DNA of 64,000 bases from an uncultured Gammaproteobacteria bacterium. Its GTDB lineage: Bacteria; Pseudomonadota; Gammaproteobacteria; Berkiellales; Berkiellaceae. The stretch lies in the NCBI GenBank assembly GCA_902826485.1, contig CADEEZ010000006.1:104540-168539 (forward strand), in the 5' to 3' direction. Below the pieces are notes generated by a model. It saw nothing but the letters and a program-made list of their open reading frames with translations, made no database searches and was not told where the DNA came from. This document shows, piece by piece, positions 56,426 through 64,000 of the stretch (positions are counted from its first letter, which is position 1; the number at the start of each line of letters is the position of its first letter). A program made the position numbers and the translations under genes.

Positions 56426-56926
56426 ATGACAGATTTTATCAAAGAATTACGCAACATCGCGTCAAACTCAACGGTTCAGGCAACTGCTGGCTTATTAGCT
56501 ATAGGTGGATTTTTGGCAAATGCTGTTTTTGGCTTTGGTCAAAGTGCAGTGAGTTTAGGTATTCAGGGTATTGGTGCTGCTATTACTTTAGGCGTAGTTG
56601 CTGCTAAAGCGTGCACAAATGATAATGCAGACAACAATCCATCTACTTATATTCCCACTCTACCTAGAAGAGACAAACCTTCTAAGCCTTATTACCAGGT
56701 TAATCAAAACATTTATAGAAGCCCCAGTAATATTACTTCTTGCGGCGCTACTTCTGTTGAGCCTTCATTACCAACACCGACGATTTTGGACAATATTATT
56801 TCTTGTGGTCCGAGTTTTATCCCTTCATTAGTAACAAGAGCAAAACGCAGAAATGCGGATGATGATATGAGAGATATGGCCTATGGCACAGAAACCCGCG
56901 CAGGTTGGAAACCTTGGGCAAGCTAA
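56426..56926 (+). CDS. unknown protein with Gly-rich hydrophobic segment
   Basis: 166 residues, ATG preceded by AGGAG. After a short amphipathic start (TDFIKELRNIASNS) comes a Gly/Ala-rich hydrophobic stretch with two possible membrane helices (about 17-62), then a polar Pro/Ser/Arg-rich tail with paired SCGATS / SCGPSF motifs. No signal peptide cleavage site is obvious. No family recognised. Next gene has the same general plan, so the two probably work together. Confidence 0.68.
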   Translation: MTDFIKELRNIASNSTVQATAGLLAIGGFLANAVFGFGQSAVSLGIQGIGAAITLGVVAAKACTNDNADNNPSTYIPTLPRRDKPSKPYYQVNQNIYRSPSNITSCGATSVEPSLPTPTILDNIISCGPSFIPSLVTRAKRRNADDDMRDMAYGTETRAGWKPWAS

Positions 56927-57024
56927 TACAGTAAAAATCTGAATGCTATATCAAAACAGGGGGAAGCAATTTCTCCTGTTTCACCCTATTAACATAATTT
57001 ATTAGAAATTTTCGAGGCTTTTTT

Positions 57025-58734
57025 ATGGATCCGATTACAATTGGTTTAGTCACCACGGCAATAGCAACGCCCGTATTTACAGGCATTTATGGCCTAGGCA
57101 GTATGATTTACGCTTATGCGACAACTGCACCTGTAACTTCTTTAGATAGCAAAGCAATTGAACCTGTTGTTACCTATATTGCAAGCAATGCGAATGCACT
57201 TGTGGTTCGCAGCTCTGGTGCGATGGTTGCTGTTCAAAAAGCCGCTGAAGAAATTTTACCCACTTGCACTAAACTTGTGGCAAGTAATGCTAATGCGGTT
57301 GCAATACGACCTTCAAATGCGATGGTTGCGGTTAAAGCCGTTGTTCAGCCTATTTGCGAAGCAATTGCCCCACAACCTTTAATGATAGCCCCTCCGACGG
57401 CGCCAAGGATTATCGCTGAAAATACTTTTCTCTCATCGAACAACTATACCAACATACTTAAGTGTTCATATGATATTTATCAAATTGGCACAAATCTTAA
57501 AAATGGTGAATATCTATTAGCCAGTGCGTATGCTACAGGCGCAGCCATAGATTATGCTTTAAATGATACGATTAGTTCTGCTGCGGGTCATTTTGTTGAA
57601 AATATCATGGGTTTGCCTATGGTTGGCGAAGTAGCTAAATTAGGAGCAAGTTTTGTCACCAGTATGCTTTGTCGCACCATCATGCCAATGATTGCTGATG
57701 CAAGTTACCAGTATTTCTATCCTAAACAAAAAGTAAAAACAGAAGAAACTGTAAAAATTCAAGATAAAAAAGATAAAAAAGATAAAAAAGAGATTAAACT
57801 GTCTCCTCTTAATCATGAAACACAGATTAAACCCAAAACTAATCCTGAAGTTAAGACTGAAATTCAGACTGAAAAAAAATCTGCTGTTGTATCAAGCACC
57901 CAACCTGAAACTAAGAAAAAGTTGGATAAAGCTAACAGACCAAAACGCTTAACAGGTAAAGCACGTGACAAAGTTCGCAAACTTGAAAAATCATTAATCA
58001 AACTTGGGATCAATGAATTTGAAGCTCAACCTGAGCAGGTAGCTCAAGTTCAACATGAATCTAAAACTGTTCAGGCTATTGTCGAAAAAGCCGATGAAAA
58101 TAAAAATCAGATTTTAAACACAAATTCATCTCTGATCTCTCTAGAGGCTAAAAAAATACCAACTCCGTTGGAAAGAAAAATGTTAAGACTTGAAAGAAAA
58201 GCTGCCAATGAAAAATCTGCCATGATTCATATAGTGGCATTTGACAACACCGCACGTGAATTAGGAAGAAAATCACTTAAAGAAAATGGTTGTCATGCTC
58301 CCTTAAATCAAAACTTTAATAATACAGGCATGGTTCAATTTGTTTCTAGTACACTCCGTGCAGACAATGATGATCTGGCACCTTTATTAGATGGCGCTAA
58401 ATTTTTAATCGATGCGTTAAAAGATATGATGACACTGACTAAAGTGGCGCCTGAAGATAACATCCGAGCAACCGTTTTAAAAACCAAGAAAAACCCTTAC
58501 CGATTTGATAGATATGATGCAGATAGAAATGCAGAAGCTCACAGAAGTTTTGCAAGAATGCATAAAGCTGAACAACATCTGAAAAAAACTAAAACAGACA
58601 AATACAGCGATGCGGATATGATTAAAAGAGCTGAAGAGTCGTTTAGAGACTTAAGAGAGATGTTTGAAAAAGACAGCTTCTTGATGTCAAGTATGCCAGA
58701 TAGTTTGCCAAGATTTTCTGGAATGAAGAAATAA
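57025..58734 (+). CDS. unknown membrane-associated protein with Lys-rich helical tail
   Basis: 569 residues. A hydrophobic start (about 5-32) is followed by a 25-residue duplicated unit, ASNANALVVRSSGAMVAVQK (53-72) and ASNANAVAIRPSNAMVAVKA (86-105). A moderately hydrophobic Ala/Gly-rich domain (145-230) precedes a long charged region (235-330) with KDKKDKKDKKEIK. The C-terminal half is helical (LERKMLRLERKAANEK; SFARMHKAEQHLKKTKTDKY) and ends in a basic tail. Could span or insert in a membrane with a large cytosolic part. Unknown function; 98 bases after its neighbour and likely in one unit. Confidence 0.7.
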   Translation: MDPITIGLVTTAIATPVFTGIYGLGSMIYAYATTAPVTSLDSKAIEPVVTYIASNANALVVRSSGAMVAVQKAAEEILPTCTKLVASNANAVAIRPSNAMVAVKAVVQPICEAIAPQPLMIAPPTAPRIIAENTFLSSNNYTNILKCSYDIYQIGTNLKNGEYLLASAYATGAAIDYALNDTISSAAGHFVENIMGLPMVGEVAKLGASFVTSMLCRTIMPMIADASYQYFYPKQKVKTEETVKIQDKKDKKDKKEIKLSPLNHETQIKPKTNPEVKTEIQTEKKSAVVSSTQPETKKKLDKANRPKRLTGKARDKVRKLEKSLIKLGINEFEAQPEQVAQVQHESKTVQAIVEKADENKNQILNTNSSLISLEAKKIPTPLERKMLRLERKAANEKSAMIHIVAFDNTARELGRKSLKENGCHAPLNQNFNNTGMVQFVSSTLRADNDDLAPLLDGAKFLIDALKDMMTLTKVAPEDNIRATVLKTKKNPYRFDRYDADRNAEAHRSFARMHKAEQHLKKTKTDKYSDADMIKRAEESFRDLREMFEKDSFLMSSMPDSLPRFSGMKK

Positions 58735-58752
58735 CGAATAATACAGGGAATT

Positions 58753-58851
58753 CTGGCCGGCACGGAGGCCGGCCACTACAAAGCAGTATCTTTAGTAAAA
58801 TTTATCAAAAGATACTTCAATCTTGTAGTGGCCGGCCTCCGTGCCGGCCAG
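58753..58851. repeat. large perfect palindrome (29-bp arms)
   Basis: Arms 58753-58781 and 58823-58851 are exact reverse complements over 29 bases (GC-rich CTGGCCGGCACGG... start), and inner arms AGTATCTTT (58785-58793) and AAAGATACT (58808-58816) continue the stem. It lies between the ends of two convergent genes, so it can stop transcription both ways. Size, symmetry and GC contrast with the surroundings suggest a mobile palindromic unit of MITE/REP kind. Confidence 0.8.
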
Positions 58852-58872
58852 GGATTCTCCAAATTTTTTAGT

Positions 58873-60243
58873 TTATTTTATTAATCTCAAAATATCGTTA
58901 TAAAAAGCCAGCGTCATTAAAAATAACAAAAATAATAATCCGAATTTATATCCAATATTTTGTATTTTTTCTGACAAGGGTCTGCGCGCAACCAGCTCCA
59001 CGATATAATAAAACAAATGACCACCATCTAATGCAGGGATAGGCAATAAATTTAAAATACCTAATCCAATGCTGATTTGTGCTAAAAAACCCAAAAAGGT
59101 GGTGATACCTTGCTGCGCTACTTTGCCTGCTGCATTGGCAATCATGATTGGGCCACCCAAGTTTTCTAAGCTTACATCACCCACTATCATTTCTTTTATG
59201 GATTTAAAACTTAAATAAATATACATACCCGTGCCCACTGTGGCATGTTTGAGGCTTTGAAATACACCATAATGCTCAAGCCGCAAATAGGTTTCTGGAA
59301 TTAAATCAAAATCTACTAATAAACCTGCATAGCCAATAGGGGCATTCGTTAGCTCATCTATGCGAGTGCGTGGTGTTAAGTTAATTTTAATCAAATCAGC
59401 TTCGTCTGCACGCTTCACTTCGATGGGTATGGTTTTTTCAGGAAATTGTTTAACGATTTTTACAAATTCTTGCCAAGTTTTAACCGAAGTATGGTTCACT
59501 TTTATGACTTCGTCTTTTACTTTAAATCCGGCTAAATCTGCAGGTTCTCCTGCCAATACTTGACCAATTACCGGAGGGGTATCAGGAATTTTTGAAGAAA
59601 AACCCATCGCCGCTAATATATCTTTTTGAACAGTAGGAGAATGTATTTTATCGATAGGAATAGCAATATGTTTAATTTTTTTATCGGGGGTTATCACTTC
59701 AAGTGTTAGCGTGTCTTCCCTATCGCCTATTTTTTTAAACAATTGTTGATAGACCGCTCCCCACGTTGAAGTAGGTTGTTCGTTGACTGATTTTATTTCT
59801 TGATCGGGGCGAACACCATATTCATAAGCAACAGAAGATTTGGCTACTTCACCGATTATGGGGATCATACTTTTGACCCCAACCATAAAGCCTATCCAAA
59901 GGGCAAAAATAGCGAATAAAAAATTAAACAAAGGGCCAGCTGCGACCACCGCAATTCTTTTTAAAACATGCTGTTGATTAAAAGCGCGAGGCAATAAATG
60001 CTCAGGAACAGGCCCTTCTCTCTCATCGAGCATTTTAACATAGCCACCAAGCGGTATAGCCGCTATGACATATTCTGTATCGTCTTTACCCCGCCAAGTG
60101 TAAAGCGGTTTGCCAAACCCAATAGAAAAACGTAAAACTTTAATATTAAAGAATCGAGCAACGAGAAAATGACCCCATTCATGTACAGCAATAAGTATGC
60201 TGACCGCTGCAATAAAAGCAAAAAGCGCCCAAAGGATTTCCAT
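58873..60243 (-). CDS. rseP: intramembrane zinc metalloprotease RseP
   Basis: Site-2 protease of the sigma-E envelope stress pathway, 456 residues. HEWGH at 21-25 in the first membrane helix and LNLLPIPALDGGHL in the third helix form the zinc site. Two PDZ domains (about 115-195 and 205-285) lie in between (DQEIKSVNEQPTSTWGAV; LAGFKVKDEVIKVNHT). Twelve bases after dxr. Normally followed by bamA, which here is 8.7 kb away. Confidence 0.97.
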   Translation of the reverse strand: MEILWALFAFIAAVSILIAVHEWGHFLVARFFNIKVLRFSIGFGKPLYTWRGKDDTEYVIAAIPLGGYVKMLDEREGPVPEHLLPRAFNQQHVLKRIAVVAAGPLFNFLFAIFALWIGFMVGVKSMIPIIGEVAKSSVAYEYGVRPDQEIKSVNEQPTSTWGAVYQQLFKKIGDREDTLTLEVITPDKKIKHIAIPIDKIHSPTVQKDILAAMGFSSKIPDTPPVIGQVLAGEPADLAGFKVKDEVIKVNHTSVKTWQEFVKIVKQFPEKTIPIEVKRADEADLIKINLTPRTRIDELTNAPIGYAGLLVDFDLIPETYLRLEHYGVFQSLKHATVGTGMYIYLSFKSIKEMIVGDVSLENLGGPIMIANAAGKVAQQGITTFLGFLAQISIGLGILNLLPIPALDGGHLFYYIVELVARRPLSEKIQNIGYKFGLLFLLFLMTLAFYNDILRLIK

Positions 60244-60254
60244 AATTTTCTCGC

Positions 60255-61490
60255 TTAACTTGTTTTGACGTGAGCCTTTTCTAGCATTAAATTTCTAGCG
60301 GTGTGTCGTGCTAGGTTATCTATGTGCAATAACCATTCTAAATCATTTAAACTCAGTCTTTCGCCACTCCAAGAGATATCAACTGATTTATCCATAGTCT
60401 CTAGTGTTTTTTGAATATAATCGGTTATTTCTGTAAATTTAATTTTTTGTTCTAGAAATGCGGCAACGGCCACTTCATTCGCGGCATTAAATATCGCTGG
60501 CCAAACATTGCCTTTTTTAATCATTTCATGCGCAAGCGGTATCGCTGGAAAACGTTTATTATCTACTGAATGAAATTCTAATGCGCCCATTTTAGTTAAG
60601 TCGAGGGTTTCAACGCCAGACTTTATTCGAGCTGGCCACCCCAAACAATAGGCGATTGGGGTACGCATATCTGGCATACCTAATTGCGCTAACATCGACC
60701 CATCTTCATAACACACCATCGAATGCACGGTACTTTGAGGGTGAATTAATACATCGATATTTTTACCGGGTAAATTAAATAAAAAATGTGCTTCAATCAC
60801 TTCTAAGGCTTTATTCATGAGGTTAGCACAATCAACGGATATTTTTTTACCCATTTTCCATACAGGGTGTGATGTGGCCTGATCAGGCGTAACTTTATCT
60901 AATTGTTCTATGGGGGTTTTTAAAAAAGGGCCACCCGATGCGGTTAAAATAATTTTTGTCACGCCTTCTGGTTGTCGACCAATTGAAAAATCACGTGGCA
61001 TCACCTGGAAAATAGCATTATGCTCACTGTCGACAGGTAATAATACACCACCACCTTCTCTGAGCGCATGAATAAATAACTCCCCAGCCATAACCAAAGG
61101 TTCTTTATTCGCCAATAAAATACGTTTACCATGCATGGCTGCTGTAATTAAAGGCATTAGCCCTACAGCACCTACTAACCCACCCACAACAATGTCTGCT
61201 GCAGGATGGCTGACCAACTCAAGAATAGATTCATGGCCAAATAGCACGGGCGTAATATTGCCTTGTTCTCTAAGTTCTGCATGCAATTTTTGGTGAGCGT
61301 GAGGGCAAGTGACCACGACAAATTTTGGCTGAAATTGCCTTATTTGTAGGGTTAATAAACTAATATTTTTATGCGCGGTAAGGGCAAATACTTGAAATTT
61401 ATCTGCTTGCTGTTGAATTACTTCTAATGTGTTTAGGCCTATGGAACCGGTAGAACCTAAGATAACCACTTGTTGTAAGGGTGCATTCAT
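60255..61490 (-). CDS. dxr: 1-deoxy-D-xylulose 5-phosphate reductoisomerase
   Basis: Second MEP pathway step, NADPH-dependent, 411 residues. NADPH loop GSTGSIGLNTLEVI, metal-site DSEHNAIFQ, and TSHPVWKMGKKISVDCANLMNKALEVIEAHFLF are conserved. With ispD and ispF at 17-18 kb, three MEP genes are in the window. Confidence 0.98.
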   Translation of the reverse strand: MNAPLQQVVILGSTGSIGLNTLEVIQQQADKFQVFALTAHKNISLLTLQIRQFQPKFVVVTCPHAHQKLHAELREQGNITPVLFGHESILELVSHPAADIVVGGLVGAVGLMPLITAAMHGKRILLANKEPLVMAGELFIHALREGGGVLLPVDSEHNAIFQVMPRDFSIGRQPEGVTKIILTASGGPFLKTPIEQLDKVTPDQATSHPVWKMGKKISVDCANLMNKALEVIEAHFLFNLPGKNIDVLIHPQSTVHSMVCYEDGSMLAQLGMPDMRTPIAYCLGWPARIKSGVETLDLTKMGALEFHSVDNKRFPAIPLAHEMIKKGNVWPAIFNAANEVAVAAFLEQKIKFTEITDYIQKTLETMDKSVDISWSGERLSLNDLEWLLHIDNLARHTARNLMLEKAHVKTS

Positions 61491-61510
61491 ATTTTTTTTA
61501 AACTTTTTTA

Positions 61511-62392
61511 TTAAGATAAATAATACGTTAACATCAATGCGTAAATAGGCACTGTTGCATATAAGCTATCTAGTCTGTCTAAAATGCCGCCATGCCCTGG
61601 CAAGATATTTCCGCTATCTTTTACGCCTTGTAAGCGTTTAATCACACTTTCAAATAAATCGCCATAAACCGCAAAGAGATATAACAATGAAGCTAAGAGG
61701 ATAAATTCTAAGAGCCCCAGCGTATCGGGTAATGCAATATTATAAAAAGCAACAATGGCAATCAGCACCGCACTAAAATAACCACCAAAAAAGCCGGCAA
61801 ATGTTTTGTTTGGGCTTCCCTTTGGAAATATTTTAGTTTTGCCAAATTTCTTACCAATAAAATAAGCACCAGAATCTGCTAGCCAAACAAAAATAAATAA
61901 CCCTAAGATATAAAATGGCCCAAGATTAGGCATCACTCGGATGGTCATGAGGCCCAACCAAAATCCCACAATGACTAAATATCCGGTGATTAGCCATGCA
62001 ACTTGGCTTAAGCCAAAGCTATCTAATGAATGATTCACAATGATTTGAGTAGGATATGATTTTAAAGGATTTCCCAGCCACATCCATAAGAAAATGGCTA
62101 CCCAAAACGCAGTTAAAACAGGAAAAAGAGATGAGGTTAATTGATAATGGTATAATTCAGCGGACGAAGCCAGTAGAATAAGCCCCACGCCACCTAGCAA
62201 ATAAACGCTTAATCCTATTAAAAATTGAACTGAATTACGCTTGCTCGAACGAATAAATAATTTAAACCATTCATATAAAGACAATAATGCTACTGCCCCA
62301 AGGCCCACTGCAAAATAATTGGGCGATAAATAAAGCACGGCAAATACCACCAAAGGAATAAGCAATGCAGCGGTAAGAATTCGGGTTAACAT
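61511..62392 (-). CDS. cdsA: phosphatidate cytidylyltransferase
   Basis: Makes CDP-diacylglycerol from phosphatidic acid and CTP at the inner membrane; 293 residues with about eight membrane helices. The family signature SVIKRLQGVKDSGNILPGHGGILDRLDS near residue 255-282 is complete. Overlaps the uppS end by 7 bases. Confidence 0.96.
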   Translation of the reverse strand: MLTRILTAALLIPLVVFAVLYLSPNYFAVGLGAVALLSLYEWFKLFIRSSKRNSVQFLIGLSVYLLGGVGLILLASSAELYHYQLTSSLFPVLTAFWVAIFLWMWLGNPLKSYPTQIIVNHSLDSFGLSQVAWLITGYLVIVGFWLGLMTIRVMPNLGPFYILGLFIFVWLADSGAYFIGKKFGKTKIFPKGSPNKTFAGFFGGYFSAVLIAIVAFYNIALPDTLGLLEFILLASLLYLFAVYGDLFESVIKRLQGVKDSGNILPGHGGILDRLDSLYATVPIYALMLTYYLS

Positions 62393-63114
62393 GACATGTT
62401 TGCCTCTTGTTGCTTAACTTGGGTGCTGGTTTTTCCAAATCTTCTTTCTGTTTGGTTAAAGAACTTGAGTGCTAAAACAAAATCTTCTTCTGTAAATGCT
62501 GGCCACATAACGGGCGTAAAATAAAGTTCAGTGTAAGCCATTTCCCATAAAATAAAATTACTCAATCTATACACACCACTGGTACGAATGAACAAATCGG
62601 GATTTTCTTGAGAGGCTAAACTTAAGTAATCTTGCCAATTTCCTGTTTGATTATTCCCCACCCAACTGTTCACCGCTTGATTAATGTCCCATTGACCAGA
62701 ATAATTACAAGCAATATTCAATCGTAATTTAGTGTTGTGCGCCGTTAATTGCTCGGCTTCTATAATGGCCTCTCGCAATGAGGCGGGTAAACTTTGTCTT
62801 TCACCTAAAATAGTCAACCTAATTTGGTGATTGTTTAGCCAATGGACTTGTTTTTTTAATGATAACAAAAATAATCGAAACAAATATCTTATTTCTTTGC
62901 TAGGCCGCTGCCAATTTTCTTGACCAAAAGCAAATAAAGTTAAACTGGGTATATTATGTTTTATACAAAGCTCTGCCATTTTACTGGCAGTTTCAACGCC
63001 TTTTTTATGCCCTTTAGAACGGCTTAACTTATTTTCTTGTGCCCAACGGCCATTCCCATCCATGATAATGGCAAGATGCTTAGGAATTTTTTCACTGGGC
63101 TCAAATAGATGCAT
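62386..63114 (-). CDS. uppS: undecaprenyl diphosphate synthase
   Basis: Cis-prenyltransferase making the C55 lipid carrier for cell wall and O-antigen, 242 residues. Catalytic Asp19 in AIIMDGNGRWAQ, then KGHKKGVETASKMAELC, NIACNYSGQWDI and DLFIRTSGVYRLSNFILWEMAYTELYF region. Seventeen bases after frr. Confidence 0.97.
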   Translation of the reverse strand: MHLFEPSEKIPKHLAIIMDGNGRWAQENKLSRSKGHKKGVETASKMAELCIKHNIPSLTLFAFGQENWQRPSKEIRYLFRLFLLSLKKQVHWLNNHQIRLTILGERQSLPASLREAIIEAEQLTAHNTKLRLNIACNYSGQWDINQAVNSWVGNNQTGNWQDYLSLASQENPDLFIRTSGVYRLSNFILWEMAYTELYFTPVMWPAFTEEDFVLALKFFNQTERRFGKTSTQVKQQEANMSC

Positions 63115-63131
63115 AATTATCTCATGCTCAA

Positions 63132-63689
63132 TTACATTTCGAGCAGATCTTTTTCTTTTTTGGCTAAAATTTCATCAATATTTTTGGCGTATTGATCGGT
63201 TAATTTTTGAATTTTATCTTCCATGCCTCTTTCTTCATCTTCACTAATTTGCTTTTTCTTTAGTAAATCTTTTGCTTCTTGCAAAGCATCTCGACGAATG
63301 TTTCTGACGGCTACTTTGCCTTCTTCACACTGTGATTTTACTTTTTTAATGAGTTCTTTACGACGCTCTTCACTCAAAGGAGGTAAAGGCACACGGATCA
63401 TTTCAGTGGCAGCAATCGGGTTTAAACCCAAATCAGCCGAACGAATTGCTTTTTCAATCACGGGGGTTAATTTTTTTTCCCAAGGCTTAACACTTAACAT
63501 AAGCGCACTTTCAACGTGAACGTTTGCCACTTGGGATAAAGGCACCATGCTGCCATAATAATCGACCATCACACCATCTAATAAGCTAGGATGTGCCCGC
63601 CCGGCGCGTAATCTTGATATCTCATCTTCTAAAGCCCGCATCTTTTTTTCCATGCGCGCTTTGGCATCGGTTTGAATTTTATTTAGCAT
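63132..63689 (-). CDS. frr: ribosome recycling factor
   Basis: Splits post-termination ribosomes with EF-G, 185 residues. Three-helix bundle with the conserved blocks LRAGRAHPSLLDGVMVDYYG, IRVPLPPLSEERRKELIKKV and VAVRNIRRDA. Nineteen bases after pyrH. Confidence 0.98.
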   Translation of the reverse strand: MLNKIQTDAKARMEKKMRALEDEISRLRAGRAHPSLLDGVMVDYYGSMVPLSQVANVHVESALMLSVKPWEKKLTPVIEKAIRSADLGLNPIAATEMIRVPLPPLSEERRKELIKKVKSQCEEGKVAVRNIRRDALQEAKDLLKKKQISEDEERGMEDKIQKLTDQYAKNIDEILAKKEKDLLEM

Positions 63690-63708
63690 GTTAAGATCCC
63701 CTATTATT

Positions 63709-64000
63709 TTAACGTTCGACTAATGTTTCTTTATTTGCACCTTGAACAATTCTAAGCAATATCCCTGGGTTTTTAATATTAAATACTCTGATTTTCATAT
63801 TATGATCTCGGCACTGACAAAATGCAGCTAAATCCATTACCCCTAATTCATCAGACAAGGCTTTATCAAAGGTCATTTTTTCAAATAAGATAGCATTCGG
63901 ATTTTTTTGTGGATCTTCTGAATAAACACCATCCACATTGGTGGCTTTTAAAAGCACATCAGCTTCAATTTCTATGGCTCTTAGGCTAGCAGCTGAATCG
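63709..64000 (-). CDS. pyrH: UMP kinase, C-terminal part
   Basis: The last 96 residues of the bacterial hexameric UMP kinase, which feeds CTP synthase with UDP/UTP precursors. [30 protein letters not shown] and [22 protein letters not shown] are typical. The 5' part lies beyond the window end. Expected neighbours tsf and rpsB would follow outside. Confidence 0.95.
   Translation of the reverse strand, partial: DSAASLRAIEIEADVLLKATNVDGVYSEDPQKNPNAILFEKMTFDKALSDELGVMDLAAFCQCRDHNMKIRVFNIKNPGILLRIVQGANKETLVER

Overview
The window is low-GC DNA with a gammaproteobacterial gene order. Two ancestral blocks are easy to recognise: pyrG-kdsA-eno-ftsB-ispD-ispF, and pyrH-frr-uppS-cdsA-dxr-rseP ... bamA-skp-lpxD-fabZ-lpxA-lpxB-rnhB-dnaE. 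Between and inside these blocks lie large ankyrin-repeat proteins, lysine-rich hypothetical proteins, F-box-like motifs and a HipBST locus. Such a mix is typical of host-associated Legionellales (Legionella, Coxiella, Berkiella or Rickettsiella relatives). That placement is inferred from gene content and order only.

Layout. 1-5238 (minus): beta-carbonic anhydrase (cut by the window edge), a YibH/YibI membrane pair, glyoxalase I, a patatin-Omp85 type Vd phospholipase and a DUF4105 protein. 5470-9484: an aspartoacylase-like enzyme, an ankyrin remnant, a tandem GNAT acetyltransferase and a MATE pump with an overlapping leader ORF. 9927-12034 (minus): surE-yqaA-nlpD. 12241-15474 (plus): a 1077-residue unknown protein. 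15558-22651 (minus): the pyrG-ispF operon with two ankyrin/F-box-like genes added at its 3' end. 22845-26863: a 921-residue ankyrin protein and two small unknowns. 26856-30124 (minus): accA, tilS (with a foreign N-terminus) and rlmA. 30404-32448 (plus): a bufferin-type copper RiPP operon, bufA-bufB-bufC. 32815-34026 (minus): brnQ. 34184-39376 (minus): an accessory cluster headed on the map by a second ankyrin protein of the same kind. 39485-50121 and 58873-64000 (minus): the two halves of the envelope/isoprenoid/replication super-operon. 50122-58872: an accessory island separating rseP from bamA. It carries a universal stress protein, a third ankyrin protein, a transposase relic, hipBST and two unknown proteins.

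The most notable signal is a set of three ankyrin proteins (22845-25610, 34184-36214, 51096-54107). They share a roughly 200-residue domain with a G-G-x-C-N-G block, an H-A-[TV] block and an [FY]-[ND]-P-N block. This is the arrangement of a papain-fold cysteine protease of the YopT/C58 type. The domain is N-terminal in two proteins and lies between ankyrin blocks in the third. Other notable points are a bufferin precursor with a possible lipobox followed by a hairpin terminator, a HipT that appears to have lost metal-binding residues and autophosphorylation serines and sits behind three regularly spaced operators, two ankyrin proteins with F-box/PRANC-like motifs, and a DUF559 fragment fused to TilS between inverted repeats.

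No tRNA, rRNA, CRISPR array or prophage was recognised. All family assignments come from reading motifs and gene order by eye.
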